Assembly: GCA_964509075.1 (NCBI GenBank)
Contig: CAZDWC010000005.1
Span: 124,001 to 188,000, forward strand
Direction: 5' to 3'
From: UBA7239 sp964509075
GTDB taxonomy: Bacteria > Pseudomonadota > Gammaproteobacteria > Pseudomonadales > UBA7239
DNA length: 64,000 nt
Position numbers and translations under genes: made by a program. The number at the start of each line of letters is the position of its first letter. Positions within the stretch are counted from its first letter, which is position 1. Positions 50,529 through 59,238 of this stretch are shown in pieces. The notes beneath the pieces were generated by a model. The model made no database searches. It was not told where the DNA came from and saw only the letters and a program-made list of their open reading frames with translations.

Positions 50529-52355
50529 TCAACGAATTGACAGGCTGCAGGCCTCACATTTTACATAGAGGTGATTGGGGTCATTCAGGTTCTGTATTTC
50601 CTGCAGGGCTTTCACTGCAGGTATTTGCGCCAGCAGCTTGAGTGCGCTACGCAGCTGTTGCGGCAGCAAGCTGCTGGAACTGAATGGTTGCAGCAGTGTT
50701 TCCATGGGACTTAATTCCGGTTCAATGAAATCCGTGTCGTAGTCTGTCAGTTTTGCCAGGCGTGCAGCTGCGCCGATGGCGTCATCGAGTCCGCCCAGCT
50801 GGTCGACCAGATCCAGTTGCCTGGCATGGCTGCCTGCCCACACTCTTCCCTGTGCAATATTGTCGATCGCTTCCGGCGTGCTATTGCGTCCGATGGCGAC
50901 CAGACGCAGGAATTCCTGATAGGTGAACTCGACGCCCTGTTGTATGACGCGCGCAGCCATTGGATTCATAGGGCGATCCAGTTGCATCGCATCTGCCAGT
51001 ACGGTGGTGCTGTAACCGTCGCTGTGCGCGCCCAGTTTGCTGAAGCTGTTCTCAAATGTCGGGATGACGCCAAATACGCCAATGGAGCCTGTGATTGTTA
51101 CCGGTGATGCCCATATTTCATCAGCGCTGGCTGCAATCCAGTAGCCGCCGGAAGCCGCTACACCCCCCATCGAAGCCACCACGGGTTTGCCTGCAGCCTG
51201 CGTCGCCTCCAGTTCGTTGCGAATCAGCTCTGCCGCAAATGCGCTGCCGCCGGGGCTGTCGATGCGCAGCACAATGGCCGCGACATTGTCGTCTTCGCGC
51301 GCTGAGCGGATTTGTTCGATGAGTGATTCCGCCCCAGCAATGCCGGCTGGTTGGTAGCCTCCGGTTATTTCTCCTACGGCATGTATCACGGCAACACGGC
51401 GTTTCTGTTGCAGCAGCTTACCGGCTTCCTGACGGCTCCGCACATGCAGGTAATAATCTTCCGCTTTGACAATATTGGCGGGCGTGTTGCCGGCCAGTTC
51501 ATCAATTTTTTTCTCGGTTTCGGTGCGTGTCGCCATCTCGTCAACCAGGCCATAATCGAGTGCCAGTGCGGCGGCATTGCCATCATGTGTTGTCAGCAAC
51601 TGATCCTGTTGCTGTATAAACGTTTCTATGCTGCCGGGCTGCAGTTGGCGATGTGCTTCAACAGACTTGCAGTAGAAATGCCATTGCTCATCCATCCACT
51701 GCTGCAAGTTCTCGCGTGCGGGTGCAGACATGTCGTTGCGAACAAAGGGTTCGACAAAGGATTTGAACTCGCCGGCGCGAAAGATATGGACATTGATGGC
51801 CAACTTGTCGAGCATGTCCTTGATGTAGGTCTGGTAGGCGGCAAAGCCGAAAATCTGTACGCTGCCCATGGGATTCAAATAGATTTTATCGGCAGTGCTG
51901 GCCAGATAATATTGCGCCTGACTGAAGTTGTCGCCAATCGCAATCACTGGTTTTTTACTGTTCTTGAATTGCACGATTGCCTGTGCGAGTGCTTCCAGTT
52001 TATCGAGATCGCTGCCGGCGAGGTTGTCTGCCTTTATCACCAGCGCCTTGATGTGATCATCATGTGCCGCCCAGCGAATAGCAGAAGTGGCTTCGTGCAA
52101 TACCGTTTCTGCTGGCTGCTCTTCCTGCGTGCTCAGCAAGGTATTGAGTGGCGCATCGTAACTACGTTGTTCGACAATGCTGGTGCCGGGTTCAAGATAG
52201 AGCACACTGTGTTCGGGGATAGGTGTTTCATTACCTGCCAGCCCCAATGCCACTGCCACTACAACGATTAGCGTCAACAGGTTGGTTATGACAAGGCGCA
52301 GCCAGCCCAGTGCGCGCCATGGCCAGACGAATAACATGTGAAATAGCTTCTTCAT
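50529..52355 (-). CDS. sppA: Signal peptide peptidase SppA, 67K type
   Basis: Inner-membrane serine protease that degrades cleaved signal peptides. It has 608 residues, the size of E. coli SppA (618). An N-terminal anchor (LVITNLLTLIVVVAVALGLAG) is followed by two protease-like repeats. The general-base lysine sits in the first (FRAGEFKSFVEPF) and the nucleophile serine in the second (GGVAASGGYWIAASADEIW), which is the expected arrangement. It is last in a minus-strand run arsC-wrbA-DUF2069-sppA. Confidence 0.95.
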   Translation of the reverse strand: MKKLFHMLFVWPWRALGWLRLVITNLLTLIVVVAVALGLAGNETPIPEHSVLYLEPGTSIVEQRSYDAPLNTLLSTQEEQPAETVLHEATSAIRWAAHDDHIKALVIKADNLAGSDLDKLEALAQAIVQFKNSKKPVIAIGDNFSQAQYYLASTADKIYLNPMGSVQIFGFAAYQTYIKDMLDKLAINVHIFRAGEFKSFVEPFVRNDMSAPARENLQQWMDEQWHFYCKSVEAHRQLQPGSIETFIQQQDQLLTTHDGNAAALALDYGLVDEMATRTETEKKIDELAGNTPANIVKAEDYYLHVRSRQEAGKLLQQKRRVAVIHAVGEITGGYQPAGIAGAESLIEQIRSAREDDNVAAIVLRIDSPGGSAFAAELIRNELEATQAAGKPVVASMGGVAASGGYWIAASADEIWASPVTITGSIGVFGVIPTFENSFSKLGAHSDGYSTTVLADAMQLDRPMNPMAARVIQQGVEFTYQEFLRLVAIGRNSTPEAIDNIAQGRVWAGSHARQLDLVDQLGGLDDAIGAAARLAKLTDYDTDFIEPELSPMETLLQPFSSSSLLPQQLRSALKLLAQIPAVKALQEIQNLNDPNHLYVKCEACSLSIR

Positions 52356-52363
52356 GGTGATCT

Positions 52364-52735
52364 TTATTCCGAAACGAGCTTGTCTGAGCGGATTTGCCAG
52401 CGAGCAAACAGCATTGAACTGCTAAACAGTAGAACAACAAGGAGAGAAAATAAAATATAAAGCGTGCGGTGTGTTGTGCCTGCGCTGAATCCGACATACA
52501 TCAGAAAATAGAACAGTGACATGAAGCAAAGCCAGATGCCGCTGCGCGCCTGTCGCTGCAGCAGTCCACGCAGTGGTAATAACAGAGGCAGCGACTGGAA
52601 GAGCCACACTTGCCAATGCGGTGTCGCGCGCAACAGGAAATGATCGGCGCCGAGAATCAGCAGTAAAACCAGCCACAATGCCAGCGTGGTATTGCGCGCC
52701 ATCACGGCCTGTCTGGGAAGCGTGTTTGTCGTCAT
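52364..52735 (-). CDS. DUF2069 small inner-membrane protein
   Basis: Protein of 123 residues with four hydrophobic helices (about 18-33, 43-58, 68-86 and 90-108), hence an inner-membrane protein. The motif GLLQRQARSGIWLCFMSLFYFLMYVGFSAG is typical of DUF2069. Function unknown. In gammaproteobacteria this family is often next to wrbA, as here, with a 4-base overlap between the two genes. Confidence 0.8.
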   Translation of the reverse strand: MTTNTLPRQAVMARNTTLALWLVLLLILGADHFLLRATPHWQVWLFQSLPLLLPLRGLLQRQARSGIWLCFMSLFYFLMYVGFSAGTTHRTLYILFSLLVVLLFSSSMLFARWQIRSDKLVSE

Positions 52736-53325
52736 CTTGTACTTAACCGGTTGGCAATGTCAGCTACGCGTTTGCCCAGTGCCTGACAGAGGGATGTTTC
52801 ATCTTGTGTCAGTGTGGTGGTGTTGGCCCAGTGTGATGCGCCGTAAGGTGTGCCGCCACTGCTTGTGTGGTGCAGTGCGGCTTCCGTGTAGGGAATGCCG
52901 GTGATCAACATGCCGTGATGCAACAGTGGCAGCATCATGCTCAGCAGTGTGCTCTCTTGTCCGCCGTGTAGTGATGAGGTGGAGGTGAAAACCGCTGCCG
53001 GTTTTCCTGCCAGTGCGCCGGAAGCCCACAAGCCGGCAGTGCCGTCGAGGAAATATTTCAGTGCTGCAGCCATGTTGCCAAAGCGTGTCGGGCTGCCGAG
53101 GATCAAACCTGCACAGCTGCGCAAATCATCTTCACTGCAAAAAATGGCGCCTTGTTCCGGAATGCTGGATGCCGTTGCTTCGCACTCTGCGGAAACTGCG
53201 GGGACGGTGCGCAATCGCGCTTCCATTCCATTGACGAGTGCAACGCCGCGGGCAATTTGCTGAGCCATCGCCGCCGTGGCGCCGTGGCGACTGTAGTAAA
53301 GCACCAGAATGTAGGGGGCGTTCAC
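52732..53325 (-). CDS. wrbA: NAD(P)H:quinone oxidoreductase WrbA
   Basis: FMN-dependent flavodoxin-like enzyme that reduces quinones by two electrons. It has 197 residues from the GTG at 53325, which has GGAG seven bases upstream; the longer frame is rejected. Seen are the FMN phosphate loop YYSRHGATAAMA, GSPTRFGNMAAALKYFLD and FTSTSSLHGGQESTLLSM. Its start overlaps the arsC stop. Confidence 0.94.
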   Translation of the reverse strand: MNAPYILVLYYSRHGATAAMAQQIARGVALVNGMEARLRTVPAVSAECEATASSIPEQGAIFCSEDDLRSCAGLILGSPTRFGNMAAALKYFLDGTAGLWASGALAGKPAAVFTSTSSLHGGQESTLLSMMLPLLHHGMLITGIPYTEAALHHTSSGGTPYGASHWANTTTLTQDETSLCQALGKRVADIANRLSTR

Positions 53326-53666
53326 AGTATCTCCAGAACTTTTTCTGGCGGTCTGGCGACAACGGCGCGCTTGCCGTGAATGACGATGGGGCGTTCTATC
53401 AGGCGCGGGTGAGCGCACATGGCATTCAGCAGCTGCAATTCACTGAGGGAGTCATCATCCAGTTCCAGCGAGCGATATTCATCTTCTCCCTTGCGCAACA
53501 GGTCGCGAGCACCCATTCCCAGTTTTCTCAGTACGGATTGCAGGGTTGCGACATCCGGTGGGTTTTCCAGGTAGAGAATGATATCGGGGTCGATACCGTT
53601 TTCTTCAAGCAGGTTCAGGGTTTGTCGGGATTTGGAGCAGCGAGGATTGTGGTAGATGGTTGTCAT
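53322..53666 (-). CDS. arsC: Arsenate reductase ArsC (glutaredoxin-dependent family)
   Basis: Small thioredoxin-fold protein of 114 residues. The catalytic cysteine is in IYHNPRCSKSRQTL; the substrate-site region IERPIVIHGKRAVVARPP with the arginine is conserved. No arsR or arsB gene is nearby, so it may be a general ArsC/YffB-like reductase. First gene of the run with wrbA, DUF2069 and sppA. Confidence 0.9.
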   Translation of the reverse strand: MTTIYHNPRCSKSRQTLNLLEENGIDPDIILYLENPPDVATLQSVLRKLGMGARDLLRKGEDEYRSLELDDDSLSELQLLNAMCAHPRLIERPIVIHGKRAVVARPPEKVLEIL

Positions 53667-53765
53667 TGCTGTTACAGATTGTTAAGGTTAAATCGCCGTT
53701 ACGATAACACAACTGTTCCACCAGCTGGGCAGTCATAACAATTCGGGCAAGGGGAGGAGATATCC

Positions 53766-54215
53766 ATGCGCGCAATCCTGTTTTGTGTCATCAGTCTTTT
53801 ATTTGTTGTCGCCTGCCAAAAGCAGGCGGAGCCAGTGGTTCTGGAATTGCAGGACGGCAATCTGCTGAAGTCGGAAGCATGGCAAGGGAAGTGGGTTTAT
53901 ATCAATTATTGGGCCGTCTGGTGCAAGCCATGCGCTGAAGAAATTCCGGAGTTGAATCGCTACGCAGCCAATACTGGCGATGCGGTTGTGTATGGCGTTA
54001 ATTTTGATGGAGCCAAGGCCATCGTCTTGTCGGAGCAGGTCAATGCCTTGCGCATTGAATTTCCGGTGGTTGTCAGTGATATCCGCAAGGCATTTCCACA
54101 CGAAGTACCGCAGGGGTTGCCGGCGACACTGGTGTTCAACCCGGAAGGCAAGCTGGTGGCAACGTTGCAGGGGCCGCAGACGGTTGCCAGCCTCAATGCT
54201 GCCCGCAATCGCTAG
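53766..54215 (+). CDS. TlpA-like thioredoxin lipoprotein
   Basis: Thiol-disulfide reductase of 149 residues, predicted periplasmic and lipid-anchored. The signal peptide ends in a lipobox (FVVAC, Cys17). The thioredoxin domain has the redox site WAVWCKPCAEE and the cis-proline stretch QGLPATLVFNPEG. It is a single gene diverging from arsC, converging with livF. Likely partners are cytochrome c or envelope disulfides; this is inference. Confidence 0.88.
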   Translation: MRAILFCVISLLFVVACQKQAEPVVLELQDGNLLKSEAWQGKWVYINYWAVWCKPCAEEIPELNRYAANTGDAVVYGVNFDGAKAIVLSEQVNALRIEFPVVVSDIRKAFPHEVPQGLPATLVFNPEGKLVATLQGPQTVASLNAARNR

Positions 54216-54224
54216 ATCGGGGAT

Positions 54225-54941
54225 TCAGCCGCCTAGGTAAGCGGCCTGGATGGAAGGGTCGTGCAGCAGGGTATGCGCTGGTCCTTCCAGCGTTATTTCG
54301 CCGTGTTCCATCACATAGGCGCGGTGGGCCAGTGCCAGTGCTGCGCGGGCATTCTGTTCCACCAGCAGCACACTGACGCCCTCTGCGTTGATGGTTTTGA
54401 TTACGTCGAAAATTTTCTGCACCAACAAGGGTGCCAGCCCCATGCTTGGTTCATCGAGCAGCAGCAGTTGTGGGCGCGACAGCAGCGCGCGCGCCATGGC
54501 CAGCATCTGCTGTTCGCCGCCGGATAGTGTGCCCGCCATTTGATGGCTGCGCTCGGACAGGCGCGGGAACAGGAAAAATGCGTGTTCCAGATCCCGATGG
54601 ATACCGGTGCGGTCGCGGCGGTGGTAAGCGCCGAGTTGCAGGTTTTCCATCACGGTCATCTCGGCAAAGACGCCGCGTCCTTCAGGTACCAGCGCCAGCC
54701 CCCGGCCCGCCATGCCATGCGCCGGGTGGCCGGTAATGTCCAGTCCCTTGAACTGCACGCAGCCGGCACTGGGTTGCAGCAAACTGACCACTGTTTTCAG
54801 TAGGCTGCTCTTGCCGGCGCCGTTGGCGCCGATCAGGCATACCATCTCGCCAGCGTGTACCTGCAGGGATGCGCGTCGCACAGCCTGTATGGCGCCGTAG
54901 TGTACGTCCAGATTCTCTACCTGCAGCAGCGGTGTCGTCAT
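54225..54941 (-). CDS. livF: Branched-chain amino acid ABC transporter ATPase LivF
   Basis: ATPase at the inner face of the membrane. It has 238 residues, the LivF length. Seen are Walker A (GANGAGKSSLL), the ABC signature (LSGGEQQMLAMARAL), Walker B (LLLLDEPSMGLAP) and the switch histidine region (VLLVEQNARAALALA, where Gln-Asn is typical of LivF). Its start overlaps livG by four bases. Last gene of the liv operon. Confidence 0.94.
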   Translation of the reverse strand: MTTPLLQVENLDVHYGAIQAVRRASLQVHAGEMVCLIGANGAGKSSLLKTVVSLLQPSAGCVQFKGLDITGHPAHGMAGRGLALVPEGRGVFAEMTVMENLQLGAYHRRDRTGIHRDLEHAFFLFPRLSERSHQMAGTLSGGEQQMLAMARALLSRPQLLLLDEPSMGLAPLLVQKIFDVIKTINAEGVSVLLVEQNARAALALAHRAYVMEHGEITLEGPAHTLLHDPSIQAAYLGG

Positions 54942-55705
54942 GCCGGCACCCCGCCGAGATAGGCTTCGATGACACGCGGATCTTTCTGGATGTCTGCGGG
55001 AACACCCTCGGCAATTTTTTCACCGTAATCGAGTACGGTGATGTAATCACAGATGCCCATGACCAGTTTCACGTCGTGTTCGATCAGCAGGACGTTGATG
55101 CGATCATCGCGCAGGCGTTGCAGCAACGACTGCAGCTGTGCGGTTTCGGAAGGATTCATGCCAGCGGCAGGTTCATCGAGTGCGAGCAGTTTCGGCTCAG
55201 TGGCTAGAGCGCGGGCAATTTCCAGACGGCGCTGATCGCCGTAGGACAATTCGCCTGCAGGACGATGGGCTTTGTTTTCCAATCCTACATATTCCAGCAG
55301 TTCGAGAGAGCGTGTGCGAATCCGCTGTTCTTCTCTGCGGGTTTTCGGGTTGCGCAGGATGGCGCCCAGGACGCCGGCACGGCTTTGTGTGTGTCGTCCC
55401 ACCATGACATTTTCCAGTGCGCTCATGCTGCAAAACAGGCGGATATTCTGGAACGTGCGCGCAATGCCATGTTGCACAATACGATGGGGTGGCTGGTTGA
55501 GAATGTTGGTGCCGTTGAAGAAAATTTCGCCGTTGTCAGCTTGATACAAGCCGGTAATGACATTGAACAATGAAGTTTTTCCAGCGCCATTGGGGCCGAT
55601 GATGCCGTAAATGCAATGCTCGGGAATGGTGAAGGAAACTGTATTCAGCGCATGCAGGCCGCCGAATTGCTTGCAGATATTTCTGGCTTCCAGCAGCGAG
55701 CTCAT
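54938..55705 (-). CDS. livG: Branched-chain amino acid ABC transporter ATPase LivG
   Basis: Second ATPase, 255 residues. Walker A is GPNGAGKTSLFNVITG, signature ELSYGDQRRLEIARAL, Walker B LLALDEPAAGMNPSE. It has the LivG-typical VMVGRHTQSRAGV insert. Overlaps livM and livF by four bases each, so the operon is translationally coupled throughout. Confidence 0.95.
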   Translation of the reverse strand: MSSLLEARNICKQFGGLHALNTVSFTIPEHCIYGIIGPNGAGKTSLFNVITGLYQADNGEIFFNGTNILNQPPHRIVQHGIARTFQNIRLFCSMSALENVMVGRHTQSRAGVLGAILRNPKTRREEQRIRTRSLELLEYVGLENKAHRPAGELSYGDQRRLEIARALATEPKLLALDEPAAGMNPSETAQLQSLLQRLRDDRINVLLIEHDVKLVMGICDYITVLDYGEKIAEGVPADIQKDPRVIEAYLGGVPA

Positions 55706-56742
55706 GATGCATCCGCACGAGGTGTTTTATGCGTGGCTGGCAACAGTCCTTGTGGCCGAAGCAACATGGTGGCGATCAATGCTGTGCCGAATAACAACAT
55801 GCGCAGGTTTTCCGGATCAATCAGCGTGCGACCAAATAATTGTTGTTGTACCGGATTGGCAATACTGCGCAGCCATTCCGGTGTCAGTGTCAACAACACG
55901 GTGCCGAGGATCACCCCGGCGATATTGCCCATGCCGCCCAACACCACCATGCACAACACCATGATGGATTCCAGCAGCACAAAACTTTCCGGGCTCACAA
56001 ATCCCTGAAAGCCCGCAAACAGACCGCCGGAAAGGCCGCCGAAAGAGGCGCCCATCGCAAATGCCAGCAGCTTGATGTTGCGTGTGTTGATGCCGCAGGC
56101 TTTCGCCGCCATTTCATTTTCGCGAATGGCCATCCATGCGCGACCGATACGCGAATCCTGCAGGCGGATGCAGCAGAAAATCACCAGTGCGCACAGGGCG
56201 AGAAAAAGATAGTAATAAAGATATGCGGTTGTAATGCGCATGCCGCCGACTGTGAACGGTGCCATGCTGATCAACGGATCAATCAGGTTGATGCCTTGCG
56301 GACCATTGGTGATATTGACGGGGCGATCCAGATTGTTGAGAAACAAACGCACGATTTCACCAAAACCCAGGGTGACAATGGCGAGATAATCGCCGCGCAA
56401 GCGCAGCGTAGGTGCGCCGAGAATGACGCCGAAACATCCTGCAATGACGGCGCCGATCGGCAGGATGATGAACGGCGAAAGATGGATGCCAAAGTGCGGC
56501 GAGGCCAGCCACGCATACACATAGGCGCCGATGGCATAGAACGCGATGTATCCGAGATCAAGCAGGCCGGCATAGCCAACGACAATGTTGAGCCCCAGCG
56601 CCAGCATGGCGTAGAGCAGTACGAAATCCAGTATGCGTACCCAGCTGTTGCCCAGTGTGGCGCCGGCCAGCAAAGGCAATGTTGCTGCGGCACAGAATAC
56701 TGCGGCATATGCCAGCCAAATTTTTGCAGGCGTGTTTTTCAT
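55702..56742 (-). CDS. livM: Branched-chain amino acid ABC transporter permease LivM
   Basis: Inner-membrane permease of 346 residues with about nine hydrophobic segments. The signature GRAWMAIRENEMAAKACGINTRNIKLLAF, in the loop that contacts the ATPase, marks LivM. GLLDLGYIAFYAIGAY near residue 60 is also typical. It begins on the last base of the livH stop codon. Confidence 0.94.
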   Translation of the reverse strand: MKNTPAKIWLAYAAVFCAAATLPLLAGATLGNSWVRILDFVLLYAMLALGLNIVVGYAGLLDLGYIAFYAIGAYVYAWLASPHFGIHLSPFIILPIGAVIAGCFGVILGAPTLRLRGDYLAIVTLGFGEIVRLFLNNLDRPVNITNGPQGINLIDPLISMAPFTVGGMRITTAYLYYYLFLALCALVIFCCIRLQDSRIGRAWMAIRENEMAAKACGINTRNIKLLAFAMGASFGGLSGGLFAGFQGFVSPESFVLLESIMVLCMVVLGGMGNIAGVILGTVLLTLTPEWLRSIANPVQQQLFGRTLIDPENLRMLLFGTALIATMLLRPQGLLPATHKTPRADAS

Positions 56743-57668
56743 CAGGCGCGTTCAACAGCAGACCTGCCGAGCAGGCCGGAAGGTTTCAGCACTAACACGG
56801 CGACCAATACCAGAAACGCAAAAATATCCTGATAGTTGCTGCCGAGTACACCACCGGTGAGCGTGCCGAGATAACCGGCGCCCAGACTTTCTATCAAGCC
56901 GAGCAGCAATCCGCCAATGACGGCGCCGGCAAGATTGCCGATGCCGCCGAGCACGGCTGCCGAAAATGCTTTCAGTCCGAGTAGAAACCCCATGTAAGGA
57001 TCAGCTTGTCCGTAATTGGCGGCAACCATAACGCCCGCAAGCGCACCGAGTGCAGAGCCGATGGCAAACGTGGCGGCGATGATGCGATCAACTGCAATGC
57101 CCATCAGTTGCGCTGCATCCGGATTCTGTGCCGTGGCACGCATCGCGCGTCCTAGAGATGTGCGATTGACCAGCAACCACAGACAGCCCAGTGTCAGTGC
57201 TGACAACAACACGATGGCTATTTTTACCGGGGTGACGGTTGCGCCCAGCAGTGCAAAATTTTCCGTAGGCAATATGTCGGGAAAGCGCTGGTAGCCGCGT
57301 CCCCAAACAGTCATCGCCAGGTTTTGTAGAACAATGGAAACGCCGATGGCGGTGATTAACGCAGCGAGTTTGGGAGCCGTGCGCAAAGGGCGATAGGCGA
57401 CGCGTTCAATGGTCACGCCGAGCAGCATGCAGAAGGCAATTGCAAATGTCACCGCCGCGATCAATGCAAACACCGGAGGCCAGTGCAGGGCAGTGAGCAA
57501 AATGTTGAGTGCGGCGATGGCAATCATGGCGCCCATCATGGTGATTTCGCCGTGGGCAAAATTGATCAGGCCGAGTATGCCGTACACCATGGTGTAGCCG
57601 AGGGCAATCAGCGCGTAGACACTGCCGAGGATGATGCCGTTGGCGATTTGTTGCGCGAGCATGTCCAT
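56742..57668 (-). CDS. livH: Branched-chain amino acid ABC transporter permease LivH
   Basis: Inner-membrane permease of 308 residues. It starts MDMLAQQIANGIILGSVYALIALGYTMVYGILGLINFAHGE with the LivH hallmark; the ATPase-contact loop is GRAMRATAQNPDAAQLMGI. It lies seven bases after the binding protein gene livJ. Confidence 0.94.
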   Translation of the reverse strand: MDMLAQQIANGIILGSVYALIALGYTMVYGILGLINFAHGEITMMGAMIAIAALNILLTALHWPPVFALIAAVTFAIAFCMLLGVTIERVAYRPLRTAPKLAALITAIGVSIVLQNLAMTVWGRGYQRFPDILPTENFALLGATVTPVKIAIVLLSALTLGCLWLLVNRTSLGRAMRATAQNPDAAQLMGIAVDRIIAATFAIGSALGALAGVMVAANYGQADPYMGFLLGLKAFSAAVLGGIGNLAGAVIGGLLLGLIESLGAGYLGTLTGGVLGSNYQDIFAFLVLVAVLVLKPSGLLGRSAVERA

Positions 57669-57675
57669 CGCGGCG

Positions 57676-58860
57676 TTAGTTTGAGCCTACCGTCTCGACA
57701 AATTTCCATTCGCCTTTTTCGGCCTGATACAGCGATACGGCGCTGTTGGCGAGATCACCTTTGGCATCAAAATGAATTTTCGCGGTCACGCCCTGATACT
57801 CCAGTTGTGCAAGTGCAGCTCGATACACTGCTGGATCAGTGCTGCCGGTTTTTTGCATGGCGGCGACTGCCATGCGCGTGGCGTCGTAGGCGTAAGGCGC
57901 ATACAACTGTATGACGCCGAAGCGCGTTTCAAATTTTTGCTGGAAGGCCGCGCCGCCGCTCATGTTGGCAACCGGAATGCCGGGCAGTGAGCCGATGACG
58001 CCATCTGCATCATTGCCGAGCAGTTTGAGAAACTCGGCGGTGCGCAATCCGTCGCCGCCCATCAATTTCGCTTTCATGCCGAGTGCATGCATCTGCTTCA
58101 GCATCGGCGCGGCTTGTGCGTCCATACCGCCGTAAAACAGCAGTTCCGCATCAGTACCTTTGATGCTGGTCAGGATGGCATTGAAGTCGCTCGCCTTGTC
58201 ACTGGTGTATTCGCGGCTGACAACTGTGGCACCCAGTTCTGCTGCGGTTTTGGCGAATACGTCGGCAAGACCCTGGCCGTAGGCGGTGCGGTCATCAATG
58301 ATGGCGATTTTTTTCAGGCCGAGTTTTTCAATCGCGTAATGCGCGAGTTGCGCGCCTTGCTGGCTGTCGTTGGCCATCACGCGCATGGCGCCGGGAAAGC
58401 CCTGTGCGGTATAGGCAATGGCGGTGGCCGACGGTGAAATCTGCACTATGCCGTTGTCGTGATAAATCTTGGAGGCGGGAATGGATGTGCCTGAATTCAT
58501 GTGGCCGATGACGACACTGACGCCGGCATCCACCAGCTTCTGCGCCACCTGGGTTGCTGTGCGTGGGTCTGCCATGTCGTCTTCCGAGAGCAGCTCGAAG
58601 TGCGCAGTCTTGTCGCCGATTTTCACGTTCTCACTGTTCAATTCGTCGACAGCCAGACGCACGGCGTTTTCATTGTCCTTGCCTAGGTGAGCCTGGGCGC
58701 CGGTCAGTGGGCCGGCATGGCCGATCTTCACTGTGAGTGCGGTCTGTGACGCGGTTGCTTGTGCCGTCTGGCTGGCAGGTTCCTGTTTGCTGCAGGCGCC
58801 CAGTGCGATCAAGGTAGACAGGGCAGTGATTCCGAACAGGCGAGCGGGGATACGGTACAT
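57676..58860 (-). CDS. livJ: Branched-chain amino acid-type binding lipoprotein LivJ/LivK
   Basis: Periplasmic binding protein of 394 residues, probably lipid-anchored: the signal peptide ends in the lipobox LGAC (Cys23). The ligand-binding fold reads KIGHAGPLTGAQAHLGKDNENAV, VIGHMNSGTSIPASKIY and RTAYGQGLADVFAKTAAELGA, typical of Leu/Ile/Val receptors. Natural ligand not certain. First gene of livJHMGF, with a good promoter at 58890. Confidence 0.93.
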   Translation of the reverse strand: MYRIPARLFGITALSTLIALGACSKQEPASQTAQATASQTALTVKIGHAGPLTGAQAHLGKDNENAVRLAVDELNSENVKIGDKTAHFELLSEDDMADPRTATQVAQKLVDAGVSVVIGHMNSGTSIPASKIYHDNGIVQISPSATAIAYTAQGFPGAMRVMANDSQQGAQLAHYAIEKLGLKKIAIIDDRTAYGQGLADVFAKTAAELGATVVSREYTSDKASDFNAILTSIKGTDAELLFYGGMDAQAAPMLKQMHALGMKAKLMGGDGLRTAEFLKLLGNDADGVIGSLPGIPVANMSGGAAFQQKFETRFGVIQLYAPYAYDATRMAVAAMQKTGSTDPAVYRAALAQLEYQGVTAKIHFDAKGDLANSAVSLYQAEKGEWKFVETVGSN

Positions 58861-58889
58861 GATGATTTCCTGAAACAGCGGCTGGCGCG

Positions 58890-58917
58890 ATTATGCGGAT
58901 GGGGACAGCAATGTCAA
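58890..58917 (-). promoter_or_regulatory. Sigma-70 promoter of the liv operon
   Basis: On the minus strand, a perfect TTGACA, 16 bases, then CATAAT, 29 bases before the livJ ATG. Confidence 0.75.
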
Positions 58918-58972
58918 AGCCGTGAGGAAAATTTGCCGTAAACGGTGGCAATAAAGGGATTTTTTGATGAAC

Positions 58973-59049
58973 TGGTCGGAGTGAGAGGATTCGAACCTCC
59001 GGCCCCTGCCTCCCGAAGACAGTGCTCTACCAAGCTGAGCTACACTCCG
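58973..59049 (-). tRNA. tRNA-Pro (CGG)
   Basis: The minus strand folds as a 77-nt tRNA with encoded CCA. The acceptor stem is CGGAGTG with CACTCCG and discriminator A. The anticodon loop TTCGGGA gives anticodon CGG; the T-loop is TTCGAAT. The gene is intact, and no integrase or direct repeat lies next to it. Confidence 0.97.
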
Positions 59050-59172
59050 AAACCGTTGCGACAGGTGCAATGCCGTCGCGAGGCCGCGAATTATAACGGC
59101 AGTATCCGGCGATAACCACTCGTCGCTTACTAGCTGAGCAAAAATGCCGACTTTGTTTTCGAGGGTATTTTG

Positions 59173-59188
59173 CTGTTGATATATACAG
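59173..59188 (+). promoter_or_regulatory. LexA box 1 upstream of dinB
   Basis: CTGT-TGATATAT-ACAG, a perfect CTGT-N8-ACAG SOS box. It overlaps the -35 element of the dinB promoter. Confidence 0.88.
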
Positions 59189-59205
59189 TTCCAAGGGTGT
59201 ATAAA
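59176..59205 (+). promoter_or_regulatory. dinB promoter between two LexA boxes
   Basis: TTGATA (59176-59181), 18 bases, then TATAAA (59200-59205). LexA box 1 covers the -35 element, and box 2 begins 7 bases past the -10, near the start point, so bound LexA should block it. Confidence 0.75.
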
Positions 59206-59212
59206 TGCGGTA

Positions 59213-59228
59213 CTGTATTTATGAACAG
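59213..59228 (+). promoter_or_regulatory. LexA box 2 upstream of dinB
   Basis: CTGT-ATTTATGA-ACAG, a second perfect CTGT-N8-ACAG SOS box, ending 10 bases before the ATG. The two boxes start exactly 40 bases apart. Confidence 0.88.
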
Positions 59229-59238
59229 GTTATGACTC

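Noticed and set aside
58973..59049. tRNA-Pro as an attachment site for an island with the liv operon
   Set aside because: No integrase, no second copy of the tRNA 3' end, and ordinary core genes lie on both sides.
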